From positions 1-57,059 of the forward strand of contig MU624559.1 of assembly GCA_025349905.2 (NCBI GenBank): a stretch of 57,059 nt of DNA, in the 5' to 3' direction. Numbering within the stretch: the stretch's first letter is position 1; each line of letters begins with the position of its first letter. This stretch comes from Blastocladiella britannica (taxonomy: Eukaryota; Blastocladiomycota; Blastocladiomycetes; Blastocladiales; Blastocladiaceae). The notes under the pieces are model-generated. The model was not told where the DNA came from. It searched no databases and saw only the letters and a list, made by a program, of their open reading frames with translations. This document shows, piece after piece, positions 10,470 through 22,700 of this stretch. The position numbers and the translations under genes were made by a program.

Positions 10470-13400
10470 ATGACTGCACCTATTGCCCAGGGCACTTGGG
10501 TTTGGGTGGCAGATCCAGCCTCACCCTCTCATTCGATTGGCGCGCATGTTTCGTCCGTCGAGAATGGCAACGTCACGGCCGTCACCACGTCGTCCACCCT
10601 GGTTGCTGCCCCCGCGAATTCCGTCAGCGCCATGTCCGCTGCCTCCTTGTATGGACCCAAGGAGCTTGCCGATCTCTCTGGATCCGCCGATCCGCCTGTC
10701 TCGGCATGGGCACATGCGATGTGGATCACCCATGCTCGTGGCGATATCAACATTCCCATCAATGGCATGTCCTCGGTCGCTGCTGTGTATCCCGAAAAGC
10801 CCTGGCCAGAGTCTGCTCCCGTGAAAACAGCGCTGACGAGCGATTCTGCACCTGGAATTGTCCTTGCGTACGTCAACTTATTGTTGACAGTATATCCGGT
10901 GTAAAAGATCTCATCGATTCTGATAACAGTGGAAACGGCGCTCTGACTGCACTCGACCACTGCTTGAACACGCTGCAGTCCAAGGGAGCTCTCGATCCTG
11001 GCATCCGGCCCAAATTGAAAGCAGCCATTGGCGTGCTCCGATCCGTGTGCGGGACTGGCGACCAAATTTCGGTATGTCGACATCCATCTTAACACAAAAT
11101 ACCAGCGAAATTAATAAAAATATCTTGACCAGCCGTTTTCGATCCGGATTCAATCGCCAACGTCCTTTGCGGTGGCATGCACACCCGAAATCACTGTGGT
11201 GCTCGAAGACCGCTCGAGCCAGCAGTTCAACTTGTTTACAGACGTGCTGGCGACCATGTCGCAAGCCCAATGGAGTGCATTCGCCATTCAACCGACACCG
11301 GGGACCTACCCATTACTCTTTGGCGGCCGCCCCACCAGAAATGCTCCCGACGCTTCCACGCGCGGAGAAGCACCTCTTACGGACGCACTTGCCACGCTGG
11401 GACTTGCCGGCCTGGTCCCTCTGCTCCAACGGCTTGTCGCAGCCGCGCTCCATATGTCGCGCCTCACATTCACTCTTCACGAAAGCACCGGAATGGTGGA
11501 GGGAGTACGGGACCCAGCGGGCGGCCTGGCCCAGGCAAAGGCGCTCTTGTCTCTCAAAGTCGGGATTGAGGCAGCCATTCTTTCACCCCTCATTGAAGCC
11601 GGGTTTGTGACCCTAGAATCAGCAGAAGGGTGCCGCGACGAGGTGATCACCGGGCTATACAAGTGCATTGTCAACTGGACCGTCGCTTACATCAACCAAA
11701 TGTGCGGCAGCAACGGCGGTGCCACCACATCTCATATCGCTGTATTTTCTCGCCCCTCGGAAATTGACTTGGTCATTGATATGTTCCGCGGGACCACCAA
11801 GGCCATGGACGGCGTGCTTGCAGCTACATCGTTGACTTCGCTCAGCTCGACCGACGTTCACATGGCAGCAGCGCTCCGGCCGGCCAACCAGGGCGTCGTG
11901 ATCTCTGGCCCGCAGCACCTTTGCTTTGCCATGTCGGTCGCAAGCAGCTCCAACTTGGACGTTGCCCCACTCCGCCCGATGCTGGAACTCCTTGTAGCCC
12001 AACGAGGAGCAGCCTCCACCGCCAAAGGGGGCGCCAATGCTCGGCGATCAAGCTTGAAGGTATCGGCAAGTGGCGTGGGCGTAGTTCCCTTGTCCATGGC
12101 TGGGAGTAACGCCATGCCCAGCCTCCCAGAATCGGGTCCCACGCTGCCCGTGGTACAAGCCGAGGCAGCTCCCCTGGCCGCTGGACCCTCGAGTGCTCTG
12201 GGAAAACTGGCACAAGTCGGCGAGCTCGGGTCTGCGCAGGCGTCCCGTGCAGGGTCATACACGGCGCTCAACGAGGGCATCACCGCTGACATGATGCATT
12301 TACCCGGCGAAGTCGGAGGCATGGGCGTCTCGGCCGCCGCTCCGTCCCCCATGATGCCGCACATGAACCGAAACGAGGGCGGCGGGGAAAGGCAAATGGT
12401 GCCCTCCAGGCTCAAATCCGCGTCTTCGGCGGCCGCGGACGAGGACGATGCTGAGGAGCGCGCTCGCGAGGCAAAGCTGACAGAGTACCTGGAGCGCACC
12501 GAGAATGACCGCCAGCAGCGCGTGACTGCCCGGCTCGAGGGGCAGATCCAGCAGAATGCACAGATCTTGGATCGCGTCCAGGCCTACCCGGCCGAGCTTC
12601 AGTCGCTCCTTGCCGTCGTCCCGCACGTGGTCAACCAGATTTCGTCCGACACGTCTGGCGCCGCCGCGCTGCCATGTCCCGTCACGTGCCCGGGGATCCC
12701 CAGTATCGTTCCCATTGGGCTCCCGGCGGGGCTCGCACTTAACCAAGTTGTGCGCACGGCCCTCTCCCAGCAGCAACTCACCATTGTCGAGCGCCACACC
12801 ATCGTCAACTACGTGCTGCGCGCCATGACGCAGTTTGGTCGCAATGGGGCTGGGACTGACCAGGTGTTTGCCACCTGCCTGCAATGCGCATCGACGTGTC
12901 CTGACGCATGGAAGTGGGCCACTGCATTTGCTGCGGCCGTGACACCATCACAGCCCATACAGGCCGCCTTGATCAAAGGGTGGGCCGGCCCGCGGGAGCT
13001 GCTGGAAACTGTTGTAACTCACTGGCAAACACGTCTATCTCCACGCAAGTACGGCCTGACTTTTGTCGAGGTCAATTCGATTTGGGTATTGTTGCCTCGT
13101 ACTTTTATATTGACTTGAGTGACAGTCGCTTACACAAAGTGCCAATAATATAGACCGGAGCACCCATGCGTCTCAACATGACATTTACCGACAATGCGGC
13201 AGTCCTCGTCGAGTGCCACCCCTCGCAGCAGGCGTCATCCATCGTCAAAACGCTCCTTTCGTGGCGCCAAATCCCCGCACCCATCAATGAATACACGCTC
13301 TGCCTGACTGGGTTGGGTATTGATTTGCGCATGGCGCCTCAGGATCTGTTTTTCGACATGCTTGGCCTGTACCAGCAGCTGTTTGAGCAAGGGACGCTCA

Positions 13401-16400
13401 ACATTCGCGTCGAACGCTTATGGGTCGCGCCCCCACAGCCTGGAGCGCCGCCATCCAGTGTTTTGGCGGCCGACAAGGCGTTGTGCCAGATGCAACTCGG
13501 CGCACGGTTCCCGGATGCGGCAGGGAACCCCGACGAGCTCGTCCAAAAGGCCCTGGAATCGGGATGGTGGGCAATGCGCTTCCCCGCATCGCTGCCGTCC
13601 CGCCCAGCTGAAGCACAGTCGGCCTACTGGGTGGTGTGCGCCAAAGCGTGCCTCGTCATTGAACGACTGCACCGTCTGGGGACAGAAGTGGCGCTGGCGT
13701 GCCGCTGGGACGACCTCATTGTCACGTCCATGACACCCAGTAGCGTGACCTTACTGGTTGAAGGTAAAGTCACCGTGGTTGAAACCAGCGCCGCGGCCGA
13801 GTTTGCCGAGTTTTTGACCATGTGGACAAGTCAGTGTCGCAGCTCGCACGGCGTCATGGTTGCCGATTTCACCTCTCGGGAAGGGACGCGAGTCAATGCA
13901 GGCACGCTGGTATCCGTCCAAGAGGAGCGCGTGCCATGGGTGCTCGTCACCAGCCGTGGGCCGGCCCAGGGAGGGGCCGCTCCGGCGGCCATGTGGGTCC
14001 CACGCAACACGATCGAGTTTTTGGTTGATCCGGGCCGCGCGTCTGGCGTTCAAGAGGGCAAGTTCCCGTTGCGTATCTTGGCAGCCATGCGTCAGGCTCA
14101 GCAACCGCGCGCAGACCTCACGACGCTCCTCTCTGACCTGGTCCTTGACAAGTCAACATTGGTGAATGCAGCCGGCCGCTCTCGGTCGTCGTCGGCCCCA
14201 GAAGGTGCGGGCGGAGTTGCTGCTCAGCCGCGTCCGTTGATGGGTAATACCGAGGCGATGGGCACTGTGCGCCGAGCTGCGCCGGGCTATGCCCCGTCGG
14301 CACCTGGAGGTGGTGGTGGTGGTGGTGGTGGTGGAGGAGGCCCGCCCACACTCCGCGGAGTTGCGCCGTCCGTGTCCATGACGGGGATTCCGCCAGCAGG
14401 AACGATGCGTGGCATTCCGTCCTCTATGCAACAACAGCAACAACAGCAACACCAGCAGCAGCGGCAGCACCCATCCCCACAGAGTGGTATTCATGCAGTC
14501 GGGGAAATGTACCACACCCAGAGCATGCCCTCGACAGCGGGCACGATCATGAATGCGACGGTTGTGCGCGGCGGCATCCAAATGGCGCCAAGCAGCGAGC
14601 CAGGAGCCGCCATCAACGATGCTCGGATCATCAAGGCCATTGAAGTGCCCGCCCTCGCTTCAGTCCAGGTCGGCGATCACTCGATGGAGCAGTTTGCGAG
14701 CCAGTACTTTGAGACCAGGTCGGGCACCATCTTCGGGAAGAAAAAGGGCCAGTTTGATGCCAAGTTACTTTCATTTAGCGATGTATGCTTTCGACTTTTA
14801 AAAAATTTGGCCCATGACTGACAATGAGATCGATCTACATACATAAAAAAAGACTCCACTCAAGAAGCCCCTGACACGCGCCTCTTATGGAGATATTAAG
14901 GATACCAAGACTGCTGTGGACATTTCAACCGCCATTCTCAGTTTCATGGGCGATCTCAAGTCTAAGGGAACGACTCAAATCGACCTCGCGAAGCAGGTCA
15001 TTGACGGTGCCATGTCCAGCCCGAACTTGTCGGACGAAGTCTACTGCCAAATCATCAAACAAGTGACGGGCAACCCTCGCGCCGAGAGCTCTCTGCTGGG
15101 ACTGCGGCTCCTCGGAATGTGTGGCGCGTTCCTCGTCCCCAGCGACGACCTCTACCCGGCCATGATCCGATATCTGCAGCAGTACTTGCGCACCACCACC
15201 GACCCGGCTCAGCAGGGCGCCGTCAATTACGTGCACAGCAACGTTTTCAAAACCACGCAGGTCGGGCCACGCAATCTCGGGCCCAGTCGCGAGGAGCTCG
15301 AGGCGCTCAACACGTCGGCCTTCATCAAGTTCCGCGTCGAGCTGCCTGACCGCACCGCTCGGTCGTACTTGATTGACTCGTACACGGTCGGCGCCGATAT
15401 CCTCAATAAGCTGGAGGAGCGGTACCAGGTGGGCGAGTACGGCAAGGACTTTGGTTTGGTGATTGACGGCGGCAACCGGAACGGGATGGACCCGCTGCCC
15501 ATTGTCCCCGTTCTCGAAACAGATCGGTTGGGTGATATCATGTCGCTCGCCGAGCAGCTGGGGAAAGGCGCCAGCACTGATGATGGCAAGGATGGTAGCA
15601 ATGGCACCAGCGGGGATAGCGGCGAGCGTTTGCGACTGCGCGAACTGCCGCGCATCGTCTATATGCGTCGGACATGGCCCACTGCCGGTGGTGGCTCGTC
15701 AAAAGCCCACCGTGCGTCGCCAGACGACGCCGACAAGACCAAAGAAAAGGGTCACGCAGCAGCGATGGTTTCATCGGGTTCTGGTCCGGACAAGCATCTG
15801 CCGCCGCTTCCGTCAGGGTCACTGCCCGTGCTTTATTCGCCAGCGCTCGCCGAGTGGACATTCCAAAACTTGCGCGTCCTGTTCTTGAACGGCAACCTCT
15901 TTTCTGCCCTCGAGCTCAAGCCCGAGGCGCAGGCCGAGGTGACGTACCTGATGGCGCTCTTAGGGGTGGCAACGGCGCCAGACGATAAGATTGAGGTGAT
16001 TCCGTACGTGATTCAGCAGCGCCAGCGCGACAAGATTGTAGTGATCAAGGCGTCGATCGAGAACCAGATGCACGACTACACGGATGCTATGGTCCGGTCG
16101 GGCCGCGCACGAAGTGCCACTATGCAAGGCGGGCGCCCGCAACTTCTTGGCCCCAACTCCCCCGCAAAATCGGGAGCTCCTTCCACTGCTGCTGCTGCAA
16201 GCGGGCTGACATCGGTCGTTGAAGTGGCCAAACGCGAGTTTATTGAGCGGTTCCGCGCCACATTCCAGTACTTTGGCCATGTGCCGTTCCATGTCAAGGC
16301 GGCATCCGATGCCCGATTTGCCGACGGCGGGTTGCTGCTTGTCAGCGAGCACGGCTTGAACATTTTGGACGAAAAGCACCGGGTACTTTTTTCATGTTCC

Positions 16401-16740
16401 ATTTTTGATGGGGTGCCTTTGACTGACCCACTGAGTATACAATTAATAACAGCGCACGGTCATCAACATTGACTTTGATGAGCTCGTCGAGTACACGTTC
16501 GAGGACGACGAGTTTTCGATTCGGACCCAAAACATGCTCCAGAAGCGGATCATTCGGTTCCAGACGATCCAAGGATTCGTGTTGCTGGAATCCATTGGCC
16601 ACTTCAAGGCCATGTACGCTGATCTCAAGGCCAAGGGCAAGATTGGAGGAGCAAAAGTCGGCGCGAACGCGACGGTCGACGCGCACCAACAGCAGCAGCA
16701 ACAACAGCAGCAGCGCGTGCCTTCCGGCCCATCCCACTAA
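10470..16740 (+). CDS. myosin-like MyTH4-FERM protein with a degenerate motor domain
   Basis: Exons are 10470-10867, 10891 or 10930-11071, 11133-13085, 13154-14782, 14853-16382 and 16453-16740, about 1,980-1,990 aa. The N-terminus resembles the myosin SH3-like subdomain (TWVWVADP) and the start of the motor (ELADLSGSADPPVSAWAHAM, then AAVYPEKPWPE). Later motor landmarks are recognisable but decayed: PFSIRIQ for the switch I strand, QQFNLFTDVLATM for the NFHIFYQLL helix, and CRDEVITGLYKCIVNWTVAY for the RDALAKALYxxLFDWLV helix. No GESGAGKT P-loop, NxxSSRFGK switch I or DIxGFE switch II remains. After a short coiled-coil (about residue 640) come a divergent MyTH4-FERM (to about 1090), an SH3-like unit (about 1080-1135), a Gly/Gln-rich linker, then a well-conserved MyTH4 (PLKKPLTRASYGDIK, LSDEVYCQIIKQVTGNP) and FERM with F3 lobe. 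The order matches class VII/XV-like myosins. It probably binds cargo, membrane or microtubules without motor activity. Confidence 0.85.
10868..10929 (+). other. first intron of the MyTH4-FERM gene, 3' end ambiguous (23 or 62 nt)
   Basis: The donor GTACGT at 10868 can pair with an acceptor at 10890 (ttgttgacag, intron of 23 nt) or 10929 (tctgataacag, 62 nt). Both keep the same downstream frame, and the 39 nt between them are open. Every other intron here is at least 55 nt, which favours 62 nt. The extra 13 residues of the short version fall where a myosin would have the helix before its P-loop, which favours 23 nt. Confidence 0.5.
14306..14470 (+). repeat. GGT and CAA/CAG triplet repeats in a coding linker
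   Basis: A GGT/GGA run at 14306-14340 encodes polyglycine, and a CAA/CAG run at about 14428-14470 encodes a Gln/His-rich stretch. Both lie in the linker between the SH3-like unit and the second MyTH4 domain, and both are likely to vary in length. Confidence 0.85.
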
Positions 16741-16754
16741 AGAATAAGGATGAA

Positions 16755-16760
16755 AATAAA
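16755..16760 (+). terminator. putative polyadenylation signal of the MyTH4-FERM gene
   Basis: AATAAA lies 14 nt after the stop codon, in the 30-bp gap before the convergent gene's stop codon. The cleavage site must therefore lie inside the opposing gene's 3' coding region. Confidence 0.4.
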
Positions 16761-16770
16761 TGAATACATT

Positions 16771-19700
16771 TCATGTCAGAGTCACAAACGGGTGGGCGGC
16801 ATCTTCTAAGAGCTGTTCCAAGAGTTCGTCCACTGCCGCGTCCATGTGCGTCCGCTCAAAGTCAGCAGCTGATACTGTCGCGACACCGCGATCAGTAATC
16901 GACGAGCGGGGAGGACGGTGACGGCGGCTGGTGTGCGTGCGGGACCGGTTCGCGTCCTTGGCTTGGTGTAGCACCAGCTCGTCGATAACGCGGTCCGACG
17001 GTTCGCGCGTAGCAACGCCCGCACGCGCGGCCGCGGCCAAGTCCGCCTTGACTGCAATCAAAAGCTCACGGACAAAATAAAACGCCGGGACCGCGAGCGG
17101 GCGCGATGCTGCTCCCGGCACCTTGGCCAAGCGAGCGAAATAAGCGTCCTTGAACTCGTTCGCGAGGTCGACCGCAAGCTCGTTGGAGGCAGCGTTACGG
17201 TACACTGGGTGCGGGAGCGCCACCAGCTTGGTGGCTGGGGTGATGGTCTCGTGGTGGTGAATGAGCAAAAAGTGGAGGTACCGCTCCGCGTACTCGGGCG
17301 TCAGCAACGTGTGCGATGTCATGTTAACGGCCACCTCGCGGCTCTCTTGCATCTTTTCGATTTCGGCCACTTCGAGCGCAATCTCGTCAGCGAGCTCGGC
17401 GATGAGGCGATCGACCGCGCCTTGCGACTGGGCGGGATCCAGTACCTGCTCCAAAAGTGACTCCATGGTTGTGTTCGCTTGCCCTGCGTCTCCTTCTTGG
17501 TCATGTACGCTCGACTCGGGAAGAAGCAGCGTCGTTGCTGTCAAGTCAGGAGATGCCACTGCATCCTTGGGCTGTTCAAGATGCACTGCGCTGGTTGGTT
17601 GTGCGTGCTCGCTCGATGGGGTCAGTTCACTTGATGTCGGCGCTTCAGTGAGATCGGGTTTGGGGTCATGCGGTGTATCATCGTGGGGCACGATCGGCTC
17701 GGATGGTGAGAAAGGATTAGCAGCAGTAACCGCCGGCTCTGTGATGTGTTGCTCGCTTGCAGGCTCCAGATGCGCCATATCCACTGTCATTCCCAAGGCA
17801 GGGGCGACCACTTGCGGTGGAGAATCGGACGGCATGGATTCAGACGGCACCAGCTCGGCCGCAGACGCGTCGACAGCCGATTCAGCGTCAAAGGAGGCCG
17901 TGTAGTCGTCGCCACTGGCATCGTGGGTTGGTGGTGACAGTATCTCGATGCTTGGTCCTGCTGAAGGAGGTGCATCCGCGGCCTTGGGTGCGGAAGGTGC
18001 CCACGGCTGCTGCAGGACTGGAGCGGACGTGCTCACTGACGGCGTACCGGCATCATCTTCGTCATCGTCAAGGCTCGGAATTGAGGTCGAGTAGCTTTCT
18101 TCAATTGCTAGCGAGCTCTGGTCGTTACCAGCGGCAGGGGGTGCTGCTGCTGCTGGCGCTGCTTCGGGTGCTGCGGCTGATGCGACACTGGCGGTTGCCA
18201 AAGCAGAGCCGGTGACAGAGAGGGCAGATTCCGATACTGCTGAAGCACCAGGCGGTGATGCCAACCGGTCAATGTCGGCAGGGGCGAGCACCGATTTCTC
18301 CGCCACGGACTGACTCGGCGCACGCGAATGGTCCAAAGCCGACTTGGACGAGACGTGAGAGCCGCGAGAAGCAGAGAGGGCGGATGCGGCTGGTTCGGCA
18401 GACGCGGTTGAAACAGCGGACGACGCCGAGAGGGTAGATGCGGCCATGACAGCAGACGCGGCCGAGGCGATAGATGCGTCTGAAACGACAGAAGCGGCCG
18501 AGGCGACAGATGCGGCGGAGGCAACAGAAGCGACGGAGCTCGGTGCAGAAGATTTGACAGAGTGTGCAGACGAATGAATGGATGGCGCGGATGATCGCGT
18601 AGACGACTTGGCAGAGTGTGACATGGACCGACGCGACAGTGCGGTTGCCGACGACGATGCGGACGGCGATGCAGACTTGGAAATGGACGCAAAGCTCGCC
18701 GTATATCCCGACGCGACACTCTTTGGGGTTTGTGCGCCTGCCTCGGAAATGATCGCACTAGCGCCTTTGTCATCAATCGCCACACTGCTCGCAACATGCG
18801 ACAGAGACGTTTCCAGAACCACGCTGTTGTTGTCGATGCTACTTGCGACTTCAGATGGTGGACTGTCCTCCTCGGTTGCTGCGCCAGTGCCGCTGTGTGA
18901 GTGCTCCAGGGACACGTCGGCTGCGCTCCTGCTCGTGGATACCTCATCTTCTTCCTCCTCAATCGCAAGGCTATGCGTGCTGCTCGCCACAGCGGAGGTG
19001 GTCAAGGAACGAGAGGCGGCTGCATCAACAGTCGACGAAGCGCTCTCTTGTTGGACTGAGCTCGTGTGGACCGAAATGGAAGACACGTGAGTGCTGGCGC
19101 TTTTGGTGGTGTGCACGCTGATATCGCTGTGAACACTGATGTCGCTGTGCGCGCTTTGAGCATTGTGGACGCTTGGAATGTGGTGGACGCTGCTCACGCT
19201 TTGAGCGCTACGGGTACTACGAGCACTGCGAATACTCGGAACACTTTGGGCGCTGTGGATGCTGCTGATGCTGTGAACGATGGTATCGTTGTGGACACTT
19301 GGAACGCTGCGGATGCTGTGAGACCGTTGAGCGCTCTGGGCACTGGGAAGGCTATGAGCACTCGGAACGCTGTGGATGCTGTTGGCGATCGTGGAGGCGG
19401 TTGCATCCTCAATGACGGAAGCGACTGAAGACTCTGGTTTGTCTTGCTCAAATTCGGACGCGGGGGCGTCCTCCGAGACATGGCTGGCTGTCGATCCATT
19501 TGAAGGTGGAAGAGATGCCTCGATAGCAGACTCGACAGCGCTCGCGCTTGATGCAATGGACTCGAAAGACTCTTCGGGAAGCTCCATGCTCGCACTTGAT
19601 GCAATAATCGAAGATGGGTGAGATGTGCTCATCTCATCCAACTCGTGGGAAAAGATGGAGCTGTTGCTCACCACGTGAGACGGGACGGCGTCAGATGGCA

Positions 19701-22700
19701 ATGCGCCTGACGCTTCAGAAGCAGTCATAACGTGGACAGGTGGTGGTGGTAGCGTCGCCACTGCTTGAGCTGGGCTGGCGATCGCGTCCAAGAGACTGGG
19801 TGTTGGAATGAACGCGCTCGACAACGCGTCGTCATCGTGCTCGATGGGCATAATTGCTGCCGCTGCGGACTCGATACGCGGCGCATTTGGTGAGTCTCGT
19901 TTTGGAGTCGACGATTTTTGGCGTGTCGTCGAGCGAGAACGCGGACGCTGCACGCGAACTATTTGTAATTTTTTCTGGGTGAGAAAGCCAGTAAAAATAA
20001 TTAAACAGGTGGCACTGAATACAAACCTCGCGACTGACCGTAGCGCTGCGCTAAAACACTTGCCTGTGGCGAATCGAGCGAGTCTGTCCACGACTGATTG
20101 GCTCCAAATGAAGGGGCGCTGGCAACTTGCTGGCGCCGTGCATGGCTGCCGCGTGGTGAAGCGCTGCTGGGGTGAACAACGCTCGAAGGAAGGACAATGA
20201 TCTGCTGGGCAGTTGGGAACGAAATCGCAGGAGGAGCAGGCGCCTGCACCGACAGGGGTGGCGCTGGCAGGAACTGCGGGTGCGCGAAGTGGTGGTGGCA
20301 GGCGGCGCAAGGTGGAGGTGTCGTTGATTTGGCCGATGCAATCTGGGCCTGGAGCAACTCGACTTTTGCTTCAAGGCGCCGCACTTGATCTGCCATCTGG
20401 CTCGTGACGAGATCGCGCACTAAATGGTGGTTGTCCGCAAACATGGCGGCAATGGCTTGCAAGAGCGGGTCGGTTGCTGCAGTTGCGGCGGTTGCCACCG
20501 GCGCTGGTGATGCCGAGGCTTGGTGGATGGCTGCGTCCGCTGTTCCTTGATGCGGATCAGTTTGGACACTTGCTGCCCTTGGCAAGGCGAGGGCAGGACT
20601 CTCGGTCTGCACTCCAATGCTGTAAAGCACGGCGGGCCGAGGCGTGACGAACGCCATCGGCTTCATGGGAGCCGTTGTTGCTGCATCCAGCTCCGAATCC
20701 TCCTGACAAGCGCATGGCGCTTCTGCCGTGTGGCCGCAGCTGCCGCTGTCAGAGGATGCTTCGTAGATGGCGTGGTCCGCGATCGAAGGGCCAATCAAAC
20801 CAATGGACGCGCCGAATTGGTGGATGGAATTCAGCAGTGCAGAAGCCAGCTGGACTGACTCGGCCGCCATCACGGGGCGCCAGAGCTCCTCGGCCGGACC
20901 AAACTGTGGGTGGTGTTGCGCTTCAGTATGGGGAAGAGGAGGAGGAGGAGGAGGAGTCACCGCGGAGCGCTCCTCCGGCTGTTGGAAAGTTGCAGTGGGC
21001 CCGATGGTGATGGATGTGTTGTGGGATTGAGCCATGGAGCCCTCGTGATCAGACATGTAGAGTGCCGAGGCGTGTTCTTGGGTGTCGTGCGGCATGCTGT
21101 GGTCCAGCTGCGCAAGCGCAGTGGCAGTTCCAGAGCCCGCTGGCGGCGAGCCGGATGTTGTAAAAAAGTTGGTCGGTTGTGCCACGAAGCTCGTTCCGCC
21201 TGGTGCTGCCACCTGCACAGAGGTTGTTGGTTGCGCCAAGTCGGGGGAGCTGATTGCAGTTGGAGGCGATGGAGATGGAATCACTGGCTGTCGTGCGGGC
21301 TGGGATGCAGTGCGCGAGTAGATTGCCAGCGGGCTATAGAAATCGGGTGCGGCAATTACCCGGTAATCATTGTGCACTGGTGCAGGGGGTGGTGTTGGTG
21401 CGATATCCGAAATGCTGTTATTTTTTTTCACGGTTTGTGGTCAGTTTCTTGAGAAATAAAAGGACCCACGCAACGCACCTCTGGTCCAACGTCAACATGT
21501 TTTCTCCGATACCGACATCCACTACGCTGGGACCGTGAATAACAAACGGCATGCCCAGGGTTGGCGGCCGCTGGACGCTCACGGGAGAAGCCGTCCGCAT
21601 CGAGCGATCCTGATCGTCGTCATCATCATGGTGGGGCCGTTGAGCAAAACTGGAAAGCTGGCGGCTGCGGCGGTCAATCGTGCTCATTGACTGTGACGGC
21701 GAGAGTGGTTGGCGCTCCGACATGATAAACGATGCCGCCTCGTCAAGAGTGGGATGGCTGGCATGTCGGCTGTCGTCATCATCCAAGCCGTCCCAGGAGT
21801 CAATTCGTGACAAGTGCCACCCCCGGCTGCCACCATCGCCTGCAGACGCCGCCAGCGATAGAGAGAGGAGCCCAGGCGATGCGAGCTCCAGCGGTGCAAC
21901 CGCGGCGGATGTTTGGCCGTCACCGCCACCTCCCATTGAAATAGGGCCTTGGGATGGGGACCCAGGAGCAAGCACCATCAAGGTTGAGTCCACTGCTGCA
22001 CTCTCGGCAGCGCCGTCAGTGTAAATACGAGTCGCAAGGGTAGGAAACACCGAGTCATCCAGAATGGCTTGAAGCTCCAGGTTAAGGGCAGCAAGCGCTG
22101 GTGGGGCTGCCGCCGGTCTTGTTGGTGGAGCTGACGTCGCCGCCGGGATAAACGGATCGGTCCGATAGCGGTCTGGAAACTGCTGCTCAGGGGGAAGAGA
22201 TGCAGAGGCGGGCGGCAGACGATGCACAACGGGGCGATACTTCTGCGCGTCGCCAAACGACACTTGGCGCTGGCCCATGCCATTGGCAGGTCGCGTACTA
22301 TTATGAGGCGGTGCGGCAAAAGGCGTAGTTGGCGGCGCGGGTCGGGTCAAAGTCGCGGCCGTCAGTGCCGCATCAAAATGCAACGAATCGTGGTCGTGAT
22401 GGGCCAGTGGAGGGAGGGCGGGTGCGCGTGTCGCGGGGGCTTCCGCGGCCTGTTGCTCCCGGGCAGCCACGTCTTCGGGGATCGGCGACAGCTCTGGATT
22501 CGCCAAAGGTATTGGCATTGGACTACTGTTGCTGTCGCGTGTGGTGTGCATGGGAGGCCGAGGCGTTGCTGCCGCTGATGCCGATGCCGCCGGTAACGCT
22601 GCGGCAAGTGCCCGCCGGCGTTCCTGCTCCAGCCGCTTCAAGTTCTCGGCCCTCGTGCGCCGAGTCTGGGCAGCTGTTTCCTTGGCGCGGGCGGCGATCG

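Noticed and set aside
10496..11092. Continuous reading frame giving RQLIVDSISGVKD as a possible P-loop remnant
   Set aside because: It resembles NQSIIVSGESGAGKT superficially, but using it requires dropping the well-matched AAVYPEKPWPE segment or an unexplained frameshift, and no suitable acceptor precedes it.
10470..16740. Plant-type kinesin with MyTH4-FERM domains
   Set aside because: The N-terminal motifs follow the myosin motor order. No kinesin motifs (such as GQTGxGKT, SSRSH or DLAGSE) are present.
19085..19420. Short repeats resembling a CRISPR or satellite array
   Set aside because: Units are degenerate, in frame and encode a Ser-rich protein. There are no constant repeats with unique spacers, and the host is a eukaryote.
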